Shown one piece after another: positions 10,246-18,755 of a DNA stretch of 64,000 nt. Position 1 is the first letter of the stretch; each line of letters begins with the position of its first letter. The position numbers were made by a program, and so were the translations under genes. The notes below the pieces were generated by a model. That model ran no database searches. It had not been told where the DNA came from and saw nothing but the letters and a program-made list of their open reading frames with translations. This stretch comes from Caldovatus sediminis (lineage in GTDB: Bacteria > Pseudomonadota > Alphaproteobacteria > Acetobacterales > Acetobacteraceae). Location: the NCBI RefSeq assembly GCF_014644455.1, contig NZ_BMKS01000003.1:151930-215929 (forward strand). Reading direction: 5' to 3'.

Positions 10246-11312
10246 GCCGCGGCGCCGGGCGCGAGATGCCCGGCGTTCCAACACGCCACGGCGTGGCCGT
10301 CCCCGTGCCGGGCGATCGTCGGCGCGGCCTCGCGGCAGCGCGCGTCGGCCAGCGCGCAGCGCGGCGCGAAGCTGCACCCCGGCGGCAGCCGCAGGAGCGA
10401 GGGGACCAGGCCCTTGATCTCGGCCAGTCGCGCGCGCCGGGGGCCGGCGCCGCCGCGGGCCGCGTCGTCGAGGTGGGGGATGGAGCCGAGCAGGCCGCGC
10501 GTGTAGGGATGCGCGGGCCGGGTGAACAGCGCCTCGACGCTCCCCTCCTCGACCTTCCGCCCGGCGTACATCACGATCACGCGATCGGCGTTCTCCGCCA
10601 CCACGCCCATGTCGTGGGTGATCAGGATCACCGCCATCCCGAGCCGCTCCTGCTGCTCGCGGATCAGCTCGAGGATCTGCGCCTGGATGGTGACGTCGAG
10701 CGCCGTCGTCGGCTCGTCCGCGATCAGGACCTTCGGGTTGCACGACAGCGCCATCGCGATCATCACCCGCTGGCGCATGCCGCCGGAGAGCTGGTGCGGA
10801 TAGGCGGCGGCGCTGCGCTCGGCGTCGGGGATGGCGACGCGGCGCAGCATCCCGACCGCCTTCGCCATCGCGTCGCGCCACGACAGTCCCTGGTGCAGCG
10901 CGATCGCCTCGGCGACCTGCCGCCCGACCGGGTAGAGCGGGTTGAGCGACGTCATCGGCTCCTGGAAGATCATCGAGATCGCGTTTCCGCGAACCCGCTC
11001 CATCTCCGCCTCGCTGAGCGCGAGGAGGTCGCGGCCCTCGAACAGGATCCGCCCGCCGGCGATCCGGCCCGGCGGGCTGGTGATGAGGCGGAGGATGGAG
11101 AGCGCGGTGACGCTCTTGCCGCAGCCGGACTCGCCCACCACGCAGAGCGTCTCGCCCCGGCGCACCGAATAGGACACGCCGTCCACGGCCCTGATGACCC
11201 CCGCCGGGGTGCGGAACTCCGTTCGCAGCCCCTCGACCGCGAGCACCACCTCGCCCGCGGCCCGATGCGGGGCGGCTTCGCCCGCGAGGGCGGCCGACGC
11301 GGCCTGATTCAC
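10242..11312 (-). CDS. Oligopeptide-type ABC transporter ATP-binding protein (OppD/DppD-like)
   Basis: 356-residue ATPase. I chose the GTG at 11312 because GGGAGGAG sits 5 nt upstream and the family core begins soon after it; the frame upstream is Arg-rich and lies in the divergent promoter region. Walker A GESGCGKS is at about residues 60-67, with [44 protein letters not shown] and the His-switch [15 protein letters not shown] following. The C-terminal domain has [17 protein letters not shown]. It is first in a two-gene minus-strand operon and divergent from the receptor gene, so the 145-bp gap at 11313-11457 should hold promoters for both sides. Confidence 0.95.
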   Translation of the reverse strand: MNQAASAALAGEAAPHRAAGEVVLAVEGLRTEFRTPAGVIRAVDGVSYSVRRGETLCVVGESGCGKSVTALSILRLITSPPGRIAGGRILFEGRDLLALSEAEMERVRGNAISMIFQEPMTSLNPLYPVGRQVAEAIALHQGLSWRDAMAKAVGMLRRVAIPDAERSAAAYPHQLSGGMRQRVMIAMALSCNPKVLIADEPTTALDVTIQAQILELIREQQERLGMAVILITHDMGVVAENADRVIVMYAGRKVEEGSVEALFTRPAHPYTRGLLGSIPHLDDAARGGAGPRRARLAEIKGLVPSLLRLPPGCSFAPRCALADARCREAAPTIARHGDGHAVACWNAGHLAPGAAA

Positions 11313-11457
11313 GTGACTCCTCCCGAGGCCGGCGTGTAGCCTTTTCGCGGGACGGTAACATCGGTGGAACGCCGATCTCAACGTCCATCGATGGTGCCTC
11401 CCGCGCCGAACGAAGAACGGGCCGGTATGGAAAGGCCCACGACAGGGAGGGAAGCCC

Positions 11458-13161
11458 ATGGATGATCCCCGCACGCGGAGCGCGGCGTGGAGCCGCCGGC
11501 GCGTCCTCAAGACCGGACTGCAGGGCGCCGCCGCCACCGCGCTTGGCGCGCACGTCCTCTCGCCCGATGCCGGCCTCGCGGCCGAGATCCCCCTGGAATT
11601 CGACGGGCGCAGCTTCCAGCTCGCCGCGCCCGAGCCGAACCCGAAGCGCGGCGGCGTGCTGCGCTACGGCATCACCAGCCGTCCGCCGCACTTCGACGTG
11701 CACCAGTCCGGCACGGTGAACAACCTCGGCTCTCAGGGCTGCATGTTCGACAACCTGGTCCGTCGCGACCCGCGCGATTCCGGCAAGACGATCATCCCGG
11801 ACCTCGCGCACAGCTGGGAGATCGCGCGCGACGGCCGGACCTACACCTTCCACCTGCGGCGCGACGTGCTGTTCCACGACGGCGCGGAGCTCACGGCGGA
11901 GGACGTGAAGGCGACCTACGACCGCATCGTCCGTCCGCCGAGCGAGATCAGCATCCCGCGCAGCGCGCTGTTCACCGCGGTGAGCGAGATCAACGCCCGC
12001 GACAGGTACACGATCGAGTTCAAGCTGTCCGAGCCGCGCACCGCGAGCTTCATGATGGGCGCCTTCGCCAGCGGCTGGAACGTGATCCTCCGCAAGAAGA
12101 CCCTGGAGGACAACAACTACAACCTCCGCCGCGTCGTCACCTATCCCGGCACCGGCCCGTTCCGCCCCGTCCGGCGGGTGGAGAACGAGGTGTGGGTGAT
12201 GGAGCGGAACCCGAACTACTGGAACCGCGGGCTGCCCTACCTCGACGGCATCGAGTTCTACCACGCCCTGCCGTTCTCGCCGGAGCTCGGCTCGGCGCTG
12301 CTTGCCGGGCGGACCGACTACGCGCGGCTGCTCGACCCCGTCTCGCTGCGGCGCGTGAAGGAGACGCCGGGGATGTCGGGCACGGACTACTACCAGAGCG
12401 TCATCCAGGCGACCTGGGTGAACAACCGGAAGCGCCCGTTCGACGACCCGCGGGTGCGCCGCGCCATGCACCTCGTGCTGGACAAGGCGGTGCTAGTCGA
12501 GGTGGTGAAGGACGTCGCGCCGATGATGGTCGGCGGGTTCATCTACCCGTTCTCCGAGTTCGCGACGCCGCGCGAGGAGCTGTCGCGCAGGCTCGGCTAC
12601 CAGGCCGATCCCGCCGCGGCCGTGCGCGAGGCGCGGGCGCTGCTCGCGGCGGCCGGACAGGCCCGCGGCATCCGCGGCCTCGACTTCGTCATCCGCGACG
12701 TCGCGACGTTCAAGCTCTGGGCGCAGGCGATCCAGGCGATGCTGCAGCAGACGCTCAACATCGAGTGCCGGCTGCGCACCGTGGTGGAGTCGGTGTGGTT
12801 CGACGACGTGCGCTCCGGCAATTTCGACCTGGCGATCGGCGCCATCGTCTCCACGCTGATCGACCCCTCGGACTACTTCAACGCCTGGTACCGCGACGGC
12901 GGTCCGCAGAACTACTCGAACTGGAAGGACCCGCGCTTCGAGGCCCTGGTGCCGCAGATCGACCGCGAGGTGGACCGGGAGAAGCGGCTCGCGCTGATCC
13001 GCCAGGCGGAGGCGATCATGGAGGAGAACCCGCCCCTGCTGCCCGTCGCCTGGGAAAAGATCAACGACGGCTGGTACAATTATGTGAAGGGCCATGTGCC
13101 GTACGAGTACTTCGGGATCTACGACGTCGTGCGGATGGACACCATGTGGCTCGACAAGTAG
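11458..13161 (+). CDS. Peptide-type ABC transporter substrate-binding protein (SBP_bac_5 family)
   Basis: 567-residue extracellular receptor. The N-terminus contains a twin-arginine motif (SRRRVLKTG at about residues 12-20) followed by an Ala/Gly-rich hydrophobic stretch ending near LAAE, so export is probably by Tat. The solute-binding domain has the family-5 hallmarks: [27 protein letters not shown] followed by [28 protein letters not shown], and a C-terminal [19 protein letters not shown] segment. It has a strong Shine-Dalgarno (AGGGAGGG) 6 nt before the ATG. It is divergent from the ATPase pair and belongs to the same importer. The ligand class is unknown; nearby acyl-CoA and aldehyde enzymes might process the imported compound, which is only inference. 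Confidence 0.93.
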   Translation: MDDPRTRSAAWSRRRVLKTGLQGAAATALGAHVLSPDAGLAAEIPLEFDGRSFQLAAPEPNPKRGGVLRYGITSRPPHFDVHQSGTVNNLGSQGCMFDNLVRRDPRDSGKTIIPDLAHSWEIARDGRTYTFHLRRDVLFHDGAELTAEDVKATYDRIVRPPSEISIPRSALFTAVSEINARDRYTIEFKLSEPRTASFMMGAFASGWNVILRKKTLEDNNYNLRRVVTYPGTGPFRPVRRVENEVWVMERNPNYWNRGLPYLDGIEFYHALPFSPELGSALLAGRTDYARLLDPVSLRRVKETPGMSGTDYYQSVIQATWVNNRKRPFDDPRVRRAMHLVLDKAVLVEVVKDVAPMMVGGFIYPFSEFATPREELSRRLGYQADPAAAVREARALLAAAGQARGIRGLDFVIRDVATFKLWAQAIQAMLQQTLNIECRLRTVVESVWFDDVRSGNFDLAIGAIVSTLIDPSDYFNAWYRDGGPQNYSNWKDPRFEALVPQIDREVDREKRLALIRQAEAIMEENPPLLPVAWEKINDGWYNYVKGHVPYEYFGIYDVVRMDTMWLDK

Positions 13162-13187
13162 GGCCCGCCGCAGGCGACCTTCGCGGC

Positions 13188-13203
13188 CGGCCGCAGGCGG
13201 CCG
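13188..13203. terminator. Candidate hairpin between convergent genes
   Basis: CGGCCGC at 13188-13194 and GCGGCCG at 13197-13203 form a perfect inverted repeat separated by 2 nt, so a real hairpin would open to about a 4-nt loop. It lies in the 96-bp gap between the receptor gene and the convergent acyl-CoA dehydrogenase gene. No U-run follows on either strand, so intrinsic termination is not proven. Confidence 0.3.
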
Positions 13204-13257
13204 CCCGGCTGCCGCGGTCGCGGCGCGCGGGAGGCGCCGGCGGCAGGCGCGGATGCC

Positions 13258-14349
13258 TTACGCGGTCCAGCCCTGGAGCGCTGCCGCCTCCTCGCGGCAG
13301 CGCTCGGGCCCGCCGAGGACCTGGCGGTTGAAGCCGATGCGCTTCAGCCAGTAGTGCAGCCCCGACAGGTCGGTGAAGCCCATGCCCCCGTGCACCTCGG
13401 TCGCCATGCGCGCCACCTCGCGGCCGACCTCGTCGAGGTGGGCCTTCGCGTGGCACGCCATCAGGCGCGCCTCCGCCGAGCGCGTGTCCTGCGCGTAGGC
13501 CGCGTGCCAGACGAAGGCGTGGCACGGCTCGAGCATGGTGGCCATGTCGGCGCACATGTGCTTGACGCCTTGGAAGCTGCCGATCACGCGCCCGAACTGC
13601 ACGCGCTGCTTCGCCCAGGCCACCGCCCGGTCGAGCATGGCCTGGGCCGCGCCGAGCGTGTCGGCGGCGAGCACCACGCGGCCCGCGTCGAGGACCTGGA
13701 GCGCCGCGGCGCGCGGATCGGCCGCCGCCTCGAGCACCTCCGCCTCGACGCCGTCGAACGCGACTTCGGCGAGCGGCCTCGTCCCGTCCAGCGTCCGGCG
13801 CAGGGCGACGGAGACCCCGGCGTCGCCCGCGCCCAGGATCGCCGCCCGTCCGTCGGGCAGGTAGACGAGGAAATGCGTGGGCGCGCCCGCGTCCAGCACC
13901 GCCTCCGCAGCCCCGCTCAGCCGGTCCCGGTCGAGCGAGAGCGCCGCCCCGCCGCGTCCGCCGACATAGCCGACGAAGCCCATGGCGATGCGGGCCTCGC
14001 CGCCCGCGATCCGCGGCAGCCAGCGGTCCTGCTGCGCCGCACTGCCGCTGCGGAGCAGCGCGAGCGGCGCCATCGCGACGCTGCACAGGAAGGGGACCGG
14101 CGCCGCGGCTCCGCCCAGGGCCTGCGCGACGACGGCCGCCTCCAGCAGCCCGAGCCCCGTGCCGCCATGCCGCTCCGGCACCAGCAGGCCCTGCACGCCG
14201 AGGTCGAGGAGGCCTCGCCAGAGTCCTTCCTCGCAGCCCGTGCCGGTCGCCGCCTGCGCCCGCACGGCCTCGATGGGGCAGTGGTCGCGCAGGAACGACC
14301 GCACCGACTCGCCGAGCAGCGTCTGCTCGTGGCTCAGCGCGAACTCCAT
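13258..14349 (-). CDS. Acyl-CoA dehydrogenase family protein (small partner)
   Basis: 363-residue flavoprotein of the acyl-CoA dehydrogenase superfamily. The N-terminal helical domain starts MEFALSHEQTLLGESVR, there is a poorly conserved middle beta domain, and the C-terminal helical domain contains KQRVQFGRVIGSFQGVKHMCADM and TEVHGGMGFTDLSGLHYWLKR. The middle domain lacks the classic flavin-contact stretch seen in the neighbouring dehydrogenase. Together with tight linkage (3 nt after that gene) this fits heteromeric alpha2beta2 dehydrogenases, in which one subunit carries fewer cofactor contacts. That pairing is inferred from known FadE pairs. The acyl-CoA substrate is unknown. Confidence 0.88.
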   Translation of the reverse strand: MEFALSHEQTLLGESVRSFLRDHCPIEAVRAQAATGTGCEEGLWRGLLDLGVQGLLVPERHGGTGLGLLEAAVVAQALGGAAAPVPFLCSVAMAPLALLRSGSAAQQDRWLPRIAGGEARIAMGFVGYVGGRGGAALSLDRDRLSGAAEAVLDAGAPTHFLVYLPDGRAAILGAGDAGVSVALRRTLDGTRPLAEVAFDGVEAEVLEAAADPRAAALQVLDAGRVVLAADTLGAAQAMLDRAVAWAKQRVQFGRVIGSFQGVKHMCADMATMLEPCHAFVWHAAYAQDTRSAEARLMACHAKAHLDEVGREVARMATEVHGGMGFTDLSGLHYWLKRIGFNRQVLGGPERCREEAAALQGWTA

Positions 14350-14352
14350 GGC

Positions 14353-15573
14353 CTAGGCCCCCCTTCCGCCGGTGCCCGGGACCCTGGGCTCGCGCGGCAG
14401 GCCGAGGCCGCGCTCGCCGATGATGTTCCGCTGGATGTTCGAGGTGCCGCCGCCGATGAGGAGGCCGATGTCGTAGAGGTAGTCGTTGTTCCAGTTCGCC
14501 GCGTCGTCGTCCTGGGCGTCCTCTCCTTGCGAGAGGGCGGTCAGCCCCTCCGCGCCGAGCGCGTCGACCGCGAGCGCCGAGAGGCGGTGTCCGAGCACGG
14601 TCCCCCCGTACTTCACGATCAGGCGGCGAAGCCCCGGATCCTCGCCCCTCGCCTGGTCGGTGAGCAGGCGGAGGTTGTGGGCGCGCCAGGCCAGGACCTC
14701 GCCCTGCAGCCGGAGCAGGCGCGACCGGAATTCGGCCGCGGCGATCAGCGGGACGCCGTCGACCTTGGTCGCGCGGAGGAGCTCGACGAGCCGCTGCAGG
14801 CGGTGCGTCAGCTTTCCGGCGTCGCCGATCCCCATGCGCTCGTGCTTCAGCGTGATGTTGGCGACGTGCCAGCCATGCCCTCGGCCCATCACGATCTGGT
14901 CCAGCGGCACGCGGACGTCGGTGAAGAACACCTCGTTGAACTCGGCGCGTCCCGTCATGGTGCGCAGCGGGCGCACCTCGATGCCCGGCGTCCGCATGGA
15001 CAGCAGCAGGTAGGACAGCCCCTCGTGCTTCGGCTTGTCGGGCTCCGTGCGGCACAGCAGGAACATCATGTCCGCGTAGTGCGCGGAGCTCGTCCAGATC
15101 TTGTGGCCGTTGACCACGAAGTGCCCGTCCTCGACGACCGCGCGCGTCCGCACCGACGCGAGGTCGCTGCCGGCCTCGGGCTCGGAATAGCCCTGGCACC
15201 AGATGATCTCGCCGCGGATCGTCGGGCGCACCCAGCGCTCGCACTGCTCCCGGGTGCCCACCTCGAGGAGGGTGGGGACGAGCATGCTGATGCCCTGGTT
15301 CATGATGCCGGGATGCACGTTGGCGCGGCCGAACTCCTCGGCGATGATCGCGGCCTCCAGCACGTCGGGCGCGGCGCCGTAGCCGCCGTACTCGCGCGGG
15401 ATCGTCCGCCCGGCGTAGCCGTGCTCGATCAGCAGGCGCTGCCAGTCGAGCGTCTTCCGGTCGGGGCGCTTACGCCCGCCGCCGGTCTTCGGCGAGGCGG
15501 GACCGTGGCGGCGGATGAACTCCCGCACCTCCGCCTGGAAGGCCCTGTGCTTCTCGGAGAAGTTCAGGTCCAT
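14353..15573 (-). CDS. Acyl-CoA dehydrogenase
   Basis: 406-residue acyl-CoA dehydrogenase. The ATG at 15573 has an excellent GGAGGTG Shine-Dalgarno and gives the normal N-terminus MDLNFSEKHRAFQAEVREF. The N-terminal domain contains REYGGYGAAPDVLEAAIIAEE; the FAD-binding middle domain has CQGYSEPEAGSDLASVRTRA and VVNGHKIWTSSAHYADMMF. The C-terminal part reads GGGTSNIQRNIIGERGLGLP, the expected FAD/substrate contact region of this family. It is the first gene of a pair with the smaller dehydrogenase and follows an SMP-30 lactonase gene on the same strand by 26 bp, so all three may be one operon. Confidence 0.93.
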   Translation of the reverse strand: MDLNFSEKHRAFQAEVREFIRRHGPASPKTGGGRKRPDRKTLDWQRLLIEHGYAGRTIPREYGGYGAAPDVLEAAIIAEEFGRANVHPGIMNQGISMLVPTLLEVGTREQCERWVRPTIRGEIIWCQGYSEPEAGSDLASVRTRAVVEDGHFVVNGHKIWTSSAHYADMMFLLCRTEPDKPKHEGLSYLLLSMRTPGIEVRPLRTMTGRAEFNEVFFTDVRVPLDQIVMGRGHGWHVANITLKHERMGIGDAGKLTHRLQRLVELLRATKVDGVPLIAAAEFRSRLLRLQGEVLAWRAHNLRLLTDQARGEDPGLRRLIVKYGGTVLGHRLSALAVDALGAEGLTALSQGEDAQDDDAANWNNDYLYDIGLLIGGGTSNIQRNIIGERGLGLPREPRVPGTGGRGA

Positions 15574-15599
15574 CGTCACCTCCGGCCCGCGCGGCCGGA

Positions 15600-16517
15600 C
15601 TAGCGCTGGAAGTTGAGCCTCAGCCCCGGTTCGGGCCACCGCAGGGCGGCGAGCTCGCCCTTCTCGGACAGCGTGACGTAGGCGGTGCGCATGTCGGGCC
15701 CGCCGAAGCAGATGTTGGTCGGGTGGCTGTCGGGCATCGGCACCTCCCGCACCAGGCGGCCGTCCGGGGCGAAGACGGTGATGCGCCCGGTCACCAGCGT
15801 CGCCACCGCGACGTTGCCCGAGGCCTCGACCGCCAGGCTGTCGAAGCGGCAGAACGTCGGCAGGCCGGCGACGAAGCGCCCGCCGTGCGGCGAGGGGAAT
15901 GGCTGCTTGCGGACGATGCCCGGCGCCTCGACGTCGAACGCCCAGAGGCGCGCCGACTCGGTGTCGGCGACGTAGACCGTGCGCTCGTCCGGCGACAGGC
16001 CGACGCCGTTCGGGCTCAGGATCGGGTAGGCGACCTCCCGGATCGAGGAGCCGTCAGGAAGGGCGTAGTAGAGCCCGCCATGGTCGCGGTGCCCGGCGTA
16101 GCGCTTGCCGAGGTCGGTGAACCAGAAGCCGCCATGGCGGTCGAACACCAGGTCGTTCGGCGCCGAGAGGCGGCGCCCGTTGCATTCGGTGTAGAGCACG
16201 GTGCGCGCGCCGGTCGCCGGGTCCACCCGCGCGATGCAGCCGCCGGCGTAGTCGTCCGACGGCCCCTGGCCCATGAAGTGACCCGGCACGTAGCGGCTGC
16301 CGCCGTTGTCGCAGAGGTAGAGCATCCCATCCGGCCCCATCGCCAGGCCGTTCGGGCCGCCGCCCGCCGGGCCGAGCCGCGTCACCGTTCCGTCGGGGCC
16401 GACACGCGTGATGCGCCCGCCGTTGATCTCGGTGAGGATCACGGAGCCGTCCGGCATCGCCACCGGCCCCTCCGGGAAGCCCAGGCCTCGCGCCAGGATG
16501 CGGATCTCGGCGGCCAT
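15600..16517 (-). CDS. SMP-30/gluconolactonase family protein
   Basis: 305-residue beta-propeller of the SMP-30/gluconolactonase/LRE family, which are metal-dependent lactonases. I chose the ATG at 16517 (MAAEIRILARGLGFPEGP) because GGGGAGA lies just upstream and the family core starts there. Visible signatures are the LGFPEGPVAMPDGSVILTEI metal-ligand region (Glu), GGPNGLAMGPDGMLYLCDNGG, SAPNDLVFDRHGGFWFTDLG and ILSPNGVGLSPDERTVYVAD. Asn and Asp in the last two are the usual divalent metal ligands. No signal peptide is seen, so it is cytoplasmic. Its link with the downstream acyl-CoA dehydrogenases suggests lactone opening in a catabolic route whose substrate is unknown. Confidence 0.9.
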   Translation of the reverse strand: MAAEIRILARGLGFPEGPVAMPDGSVILTEINGGRITRVGPDGTVTRLGPAGGGPNGLAMGPDGMLYLCDNGGSRYVPGHFMGQGPSDDYAGGCIARVDPATGARTVLYTECNGRRLSAPNDLVFDRHGGFWFTDLGKRYAGHRDHGGLYYALPDGSSIREVAYPILSPNGVGLSPDERTVYVADTESARLWAFDVEAPGIVRKQPFPSPHGGRFVAGLPTFCRFDSLAVEASGNVAVATLVTGRITVFAPDGRLVREVPMPDSHPTNICFGGPDMRTAYVTLSEKGELAALRWPEPGLRLNFQR

Positions 16518-17096
16518 GAAGCGTCTCCCCTTCTGGCCGGCCCATCCTCGCGCACCCGCCGGGGCGGTCAAGCGCGCAGGGCGGATGGCGGGGGCCGGGC
16601 GGCCGGAGGCGCGGCGTGCGCCCCCGGGTCGGGAGGGGGCCGGGTCCACGCTGCCCCGCCGCCGGCCGTGGATCGAGCCCCCGCAATCGCGCCAGGCTCC
16701 AACGGCGCGCGTCGTTCGCGGTGCTCCCGCCGTTCACCGCCCGGCGCCCTGGCGCCGGTGTCGCTGCGCGAATGGCGGGGACGCCGCGCGCTCCGGGGCG
16801 CCATGGCGATGGCGAGATCGGGGCGGCCCGCCGGCCGGACCGGTCGGACGCCGCGCCCGGTCCGGCGCCGTGCAGGGCGGCACGGTGGCGGCGTGCGGCC
16901 GCGGCGCCGCCTCGCGGCAGCTCCGGCCTTCCGGCGCGGCGGCGTCCGCCGCGGCCAGGGCGACGGGGCGCCGCGCGGCGCACCGGGACGGCGGACCGAC
17001 CGGCTCGGCGCTCCGGCCGCCGGCCCGCATCCGCCCGGGCCGGTCGGACGAGGGAGTCCCGGCTCGGACCGCGTGGGCGCCTCGTCCGCGCCGCTC
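16518..17096. other. Gene-free gap (579 bp)
   Basis: I see no credible gene: the open frames here are Arg/Ala/Pro/Gly-rich shadows without ribosome-binding sites. The only structure noted is an 8-bp inverted repeat, CCGGCGCC at 16741-16748 and GGCGCCGG at 16751-16758, which could be a hairpin downstream of the aldehyde dehydrogenase gene. It has no T-run. Confidence 0.5.
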
Positions 17097-18608
17097 TCAG
17101 CCCATGTTCACCATGATCGTCTTCTTGTGCGTGAAGTGCTCGAGCATCGCCTCGAGCGAGGCCTCCTTGCCGAGGCCGGACTGCTTGACGCCGCCGTAGG
17201 ACAGGTTCGCCTGCACGACGAGGTTCTGGTTGATCTGCACCAGGCCGGCCTCCAGCCGGTGGGCGAGGTCGAGGCCGATCCTGAGGTTGTTGGTCCAGAT
17301 CGAGGCGGCGAGGCCGTAGTCGGAATCGTTGGCGTCGGCGAGGACCTTCTCCGCGTCGTCGAAGGGGAAGATCGCGGTGACGGGCCCGAAGATCTCCTCG
17401 CGCACCAGCCGGCTCTCCTTCGGCAGGCCCGTGAAGATCACGGGCTGCAGGAAAAGGCCCTTCTTCAGCGCCGGATCGTCGGGCAGGCGGCTGCAGACCA
17501 GCGCCTGCGCGCCGGCGGTGCGCCGGCCCTCCTCGATGAAGCCCCGCACCTTCTCGAACTGCGCGGGCGAGATGATGGTGCCGATGTCGGTCCTCTCGTC
17601 GAGCGGGTCGCCCATCACCATCCTGTCCACCGCGTCCTTCATCGCGGCGACGAAGCGGTCGAAGATCGGGCGCTCGACGTAGATGCGCGAGGCGGCGGTG
17701 CAGCTCTGGCCCTGCCGGGTGAAGCGCATCGAGGTGAGCGCGCCCTGCACCGTCTTCTCGAAGTCGCAGTCGGCGAAGACGATCATCGGCGACTTGCCGC
17801 CGAGCTCGAGCGTGACCGGGATGATCTTCTCCGCCGCCGTCCTGTAGACGATCTTCCCGGTCTCGACCGAGCCGGTGAACGTCACCTTCCGCACCTTCGG
17901 ATGGGCGACGAGCGGCGCGCCGCACTCCGGGCCGAAGCCGGACACCATGTTGAACACGCCGGGCGGCAGGACGCGGTTCAGCAGCTCGCAGATGCGCAGC
18001 ACCGCGAGCGGCGCCTCCTCCGCCGACTTCACGACGACGCTGTTGCCCGCGACGAGCGCCGGGGCGACCTTCAGCGCCATCAGCAGCATCGGCACGTTCC
18101 ACGGGATGATGGCGCCGACCACGCCGAGCGGCTCGCGCACCGTCACCGAGAGGACGTTGGGGGCGAAGGGCACGCTCTCGCCCTTCAGCTCGGAGCCGAG
18201 GCCGCCATAGAACTCGAAGATGTCGGCGACGACGTTGGCCTCGACGCGCGATTCGGTGCGCAGCGCCTTGCCGGTCTCGAGCGCGATCAGGCGCGCCAGC
18301 TCCTCGACATGGGCCTTGAGCACCTGGGCGCACTGGTGGACGAGCGCGCCGCGCCTGCGGGCGGCGAGCTTCGCCCATTCCTTCTGCGCCGCGGCGGCGT
18401 TCTCGACCGCGGCGTCCACGTCGGCGGCGTCGCCCTCGGCGGCGCGCGCGACCTCCTCGCCGGTGGCGGGGTTCACCACGGGGAAGGTCCTGCCGGAGCG
18501 GGCGGGGACGTAGCGGCCGCCGATGAAGTGCGCGCCGGAGAGGGCCTTGGCGAGGGCGAAGGGGTCCGTGGTCGGCGCCTCGGGCGTGGGGTGCGGGCGG
18601 TCGAGCAT
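17097..18608 (-). CDS. NAD(P)-dependent aldehyde dehydrogenase
   Basis: 503-residue aldehyde dehydrogenase, oxidising an aldehyde to a carboxylate in the cytoplasm. The ATG at 18608 follows GGGAGGA and gives a normal-length family member. Cofactor-domain motifs include GVVGAIIPWNVPMLLMALKV and VTFTGSVETGK. The catalytic Glu lies in LELGGKSPMI (about residue 268) and the nucleophilic Cys in GQSCTAASRIYV (about residue 303). The C-terminus has YGGVKQSGLGKEASLEAM, typical of the family. It lies on the same strand as the lactonase and dehydrogenase genes but is separated from them by 579 bp, so cotranscription is doubtful. Substrate specificity cannot be assigned. Confidence 0.94.
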   Translation of the reverse strand: MLDRPHPTPEAPTTDPFALAKALSGAHFIGGRYVPARSGRTFPVVNPATGEEVARAAEGDAADVDAAVENAAAAQKEWAKLAARRRGALVHQCAQVLKAHVEELARLIALETGKALRTESRVEANVVADIFEFYGGLGSELKGESVPFAPNVLSVTVREPLGVVGAIIPWNVPMLLMALKVAPALVAGNSVVVKSAEEAPLAVLRICELLNRVLPPGVFNMVSGFGPECGAPLVAHPKVRKVTFTGSVETGKIVYRTAAEKIIPVTLELGGKSPMIVFADCDFEKTVQGALTSMRFTRQGQSCTAASRIYVERPIFDRFVAAMKDAVDRMVMGDPLDERTDIGTIISPAQFEKVRGFIEEGRRTAGAQALVCSRLPDDPALKKGLFLQPVIFTGLPKESRLVREEIFGPVTAIFPFDDAEKVLADANDSDYGLAASIWTNNLRIGLDLAHRLEAGLVQINQNLVVQANLSYGGVKQSGLGKEASLEAMLEHFTHKKTIMVNMG

Positions 18609-18755
18609 GGCGCGGGGTCCTCCCGAATGGGTCGCGTCGGCGGGACCTTGACCACGCGGCGGGGCGGCCGGCAAGCGTGGCGCCGCCCCGCCGCAGCGGG
18701 CGGCCGCGTGGCGCGGCCACATGCCGGCCGATCGTCGCCCGGCCCGGGGGGAGCC

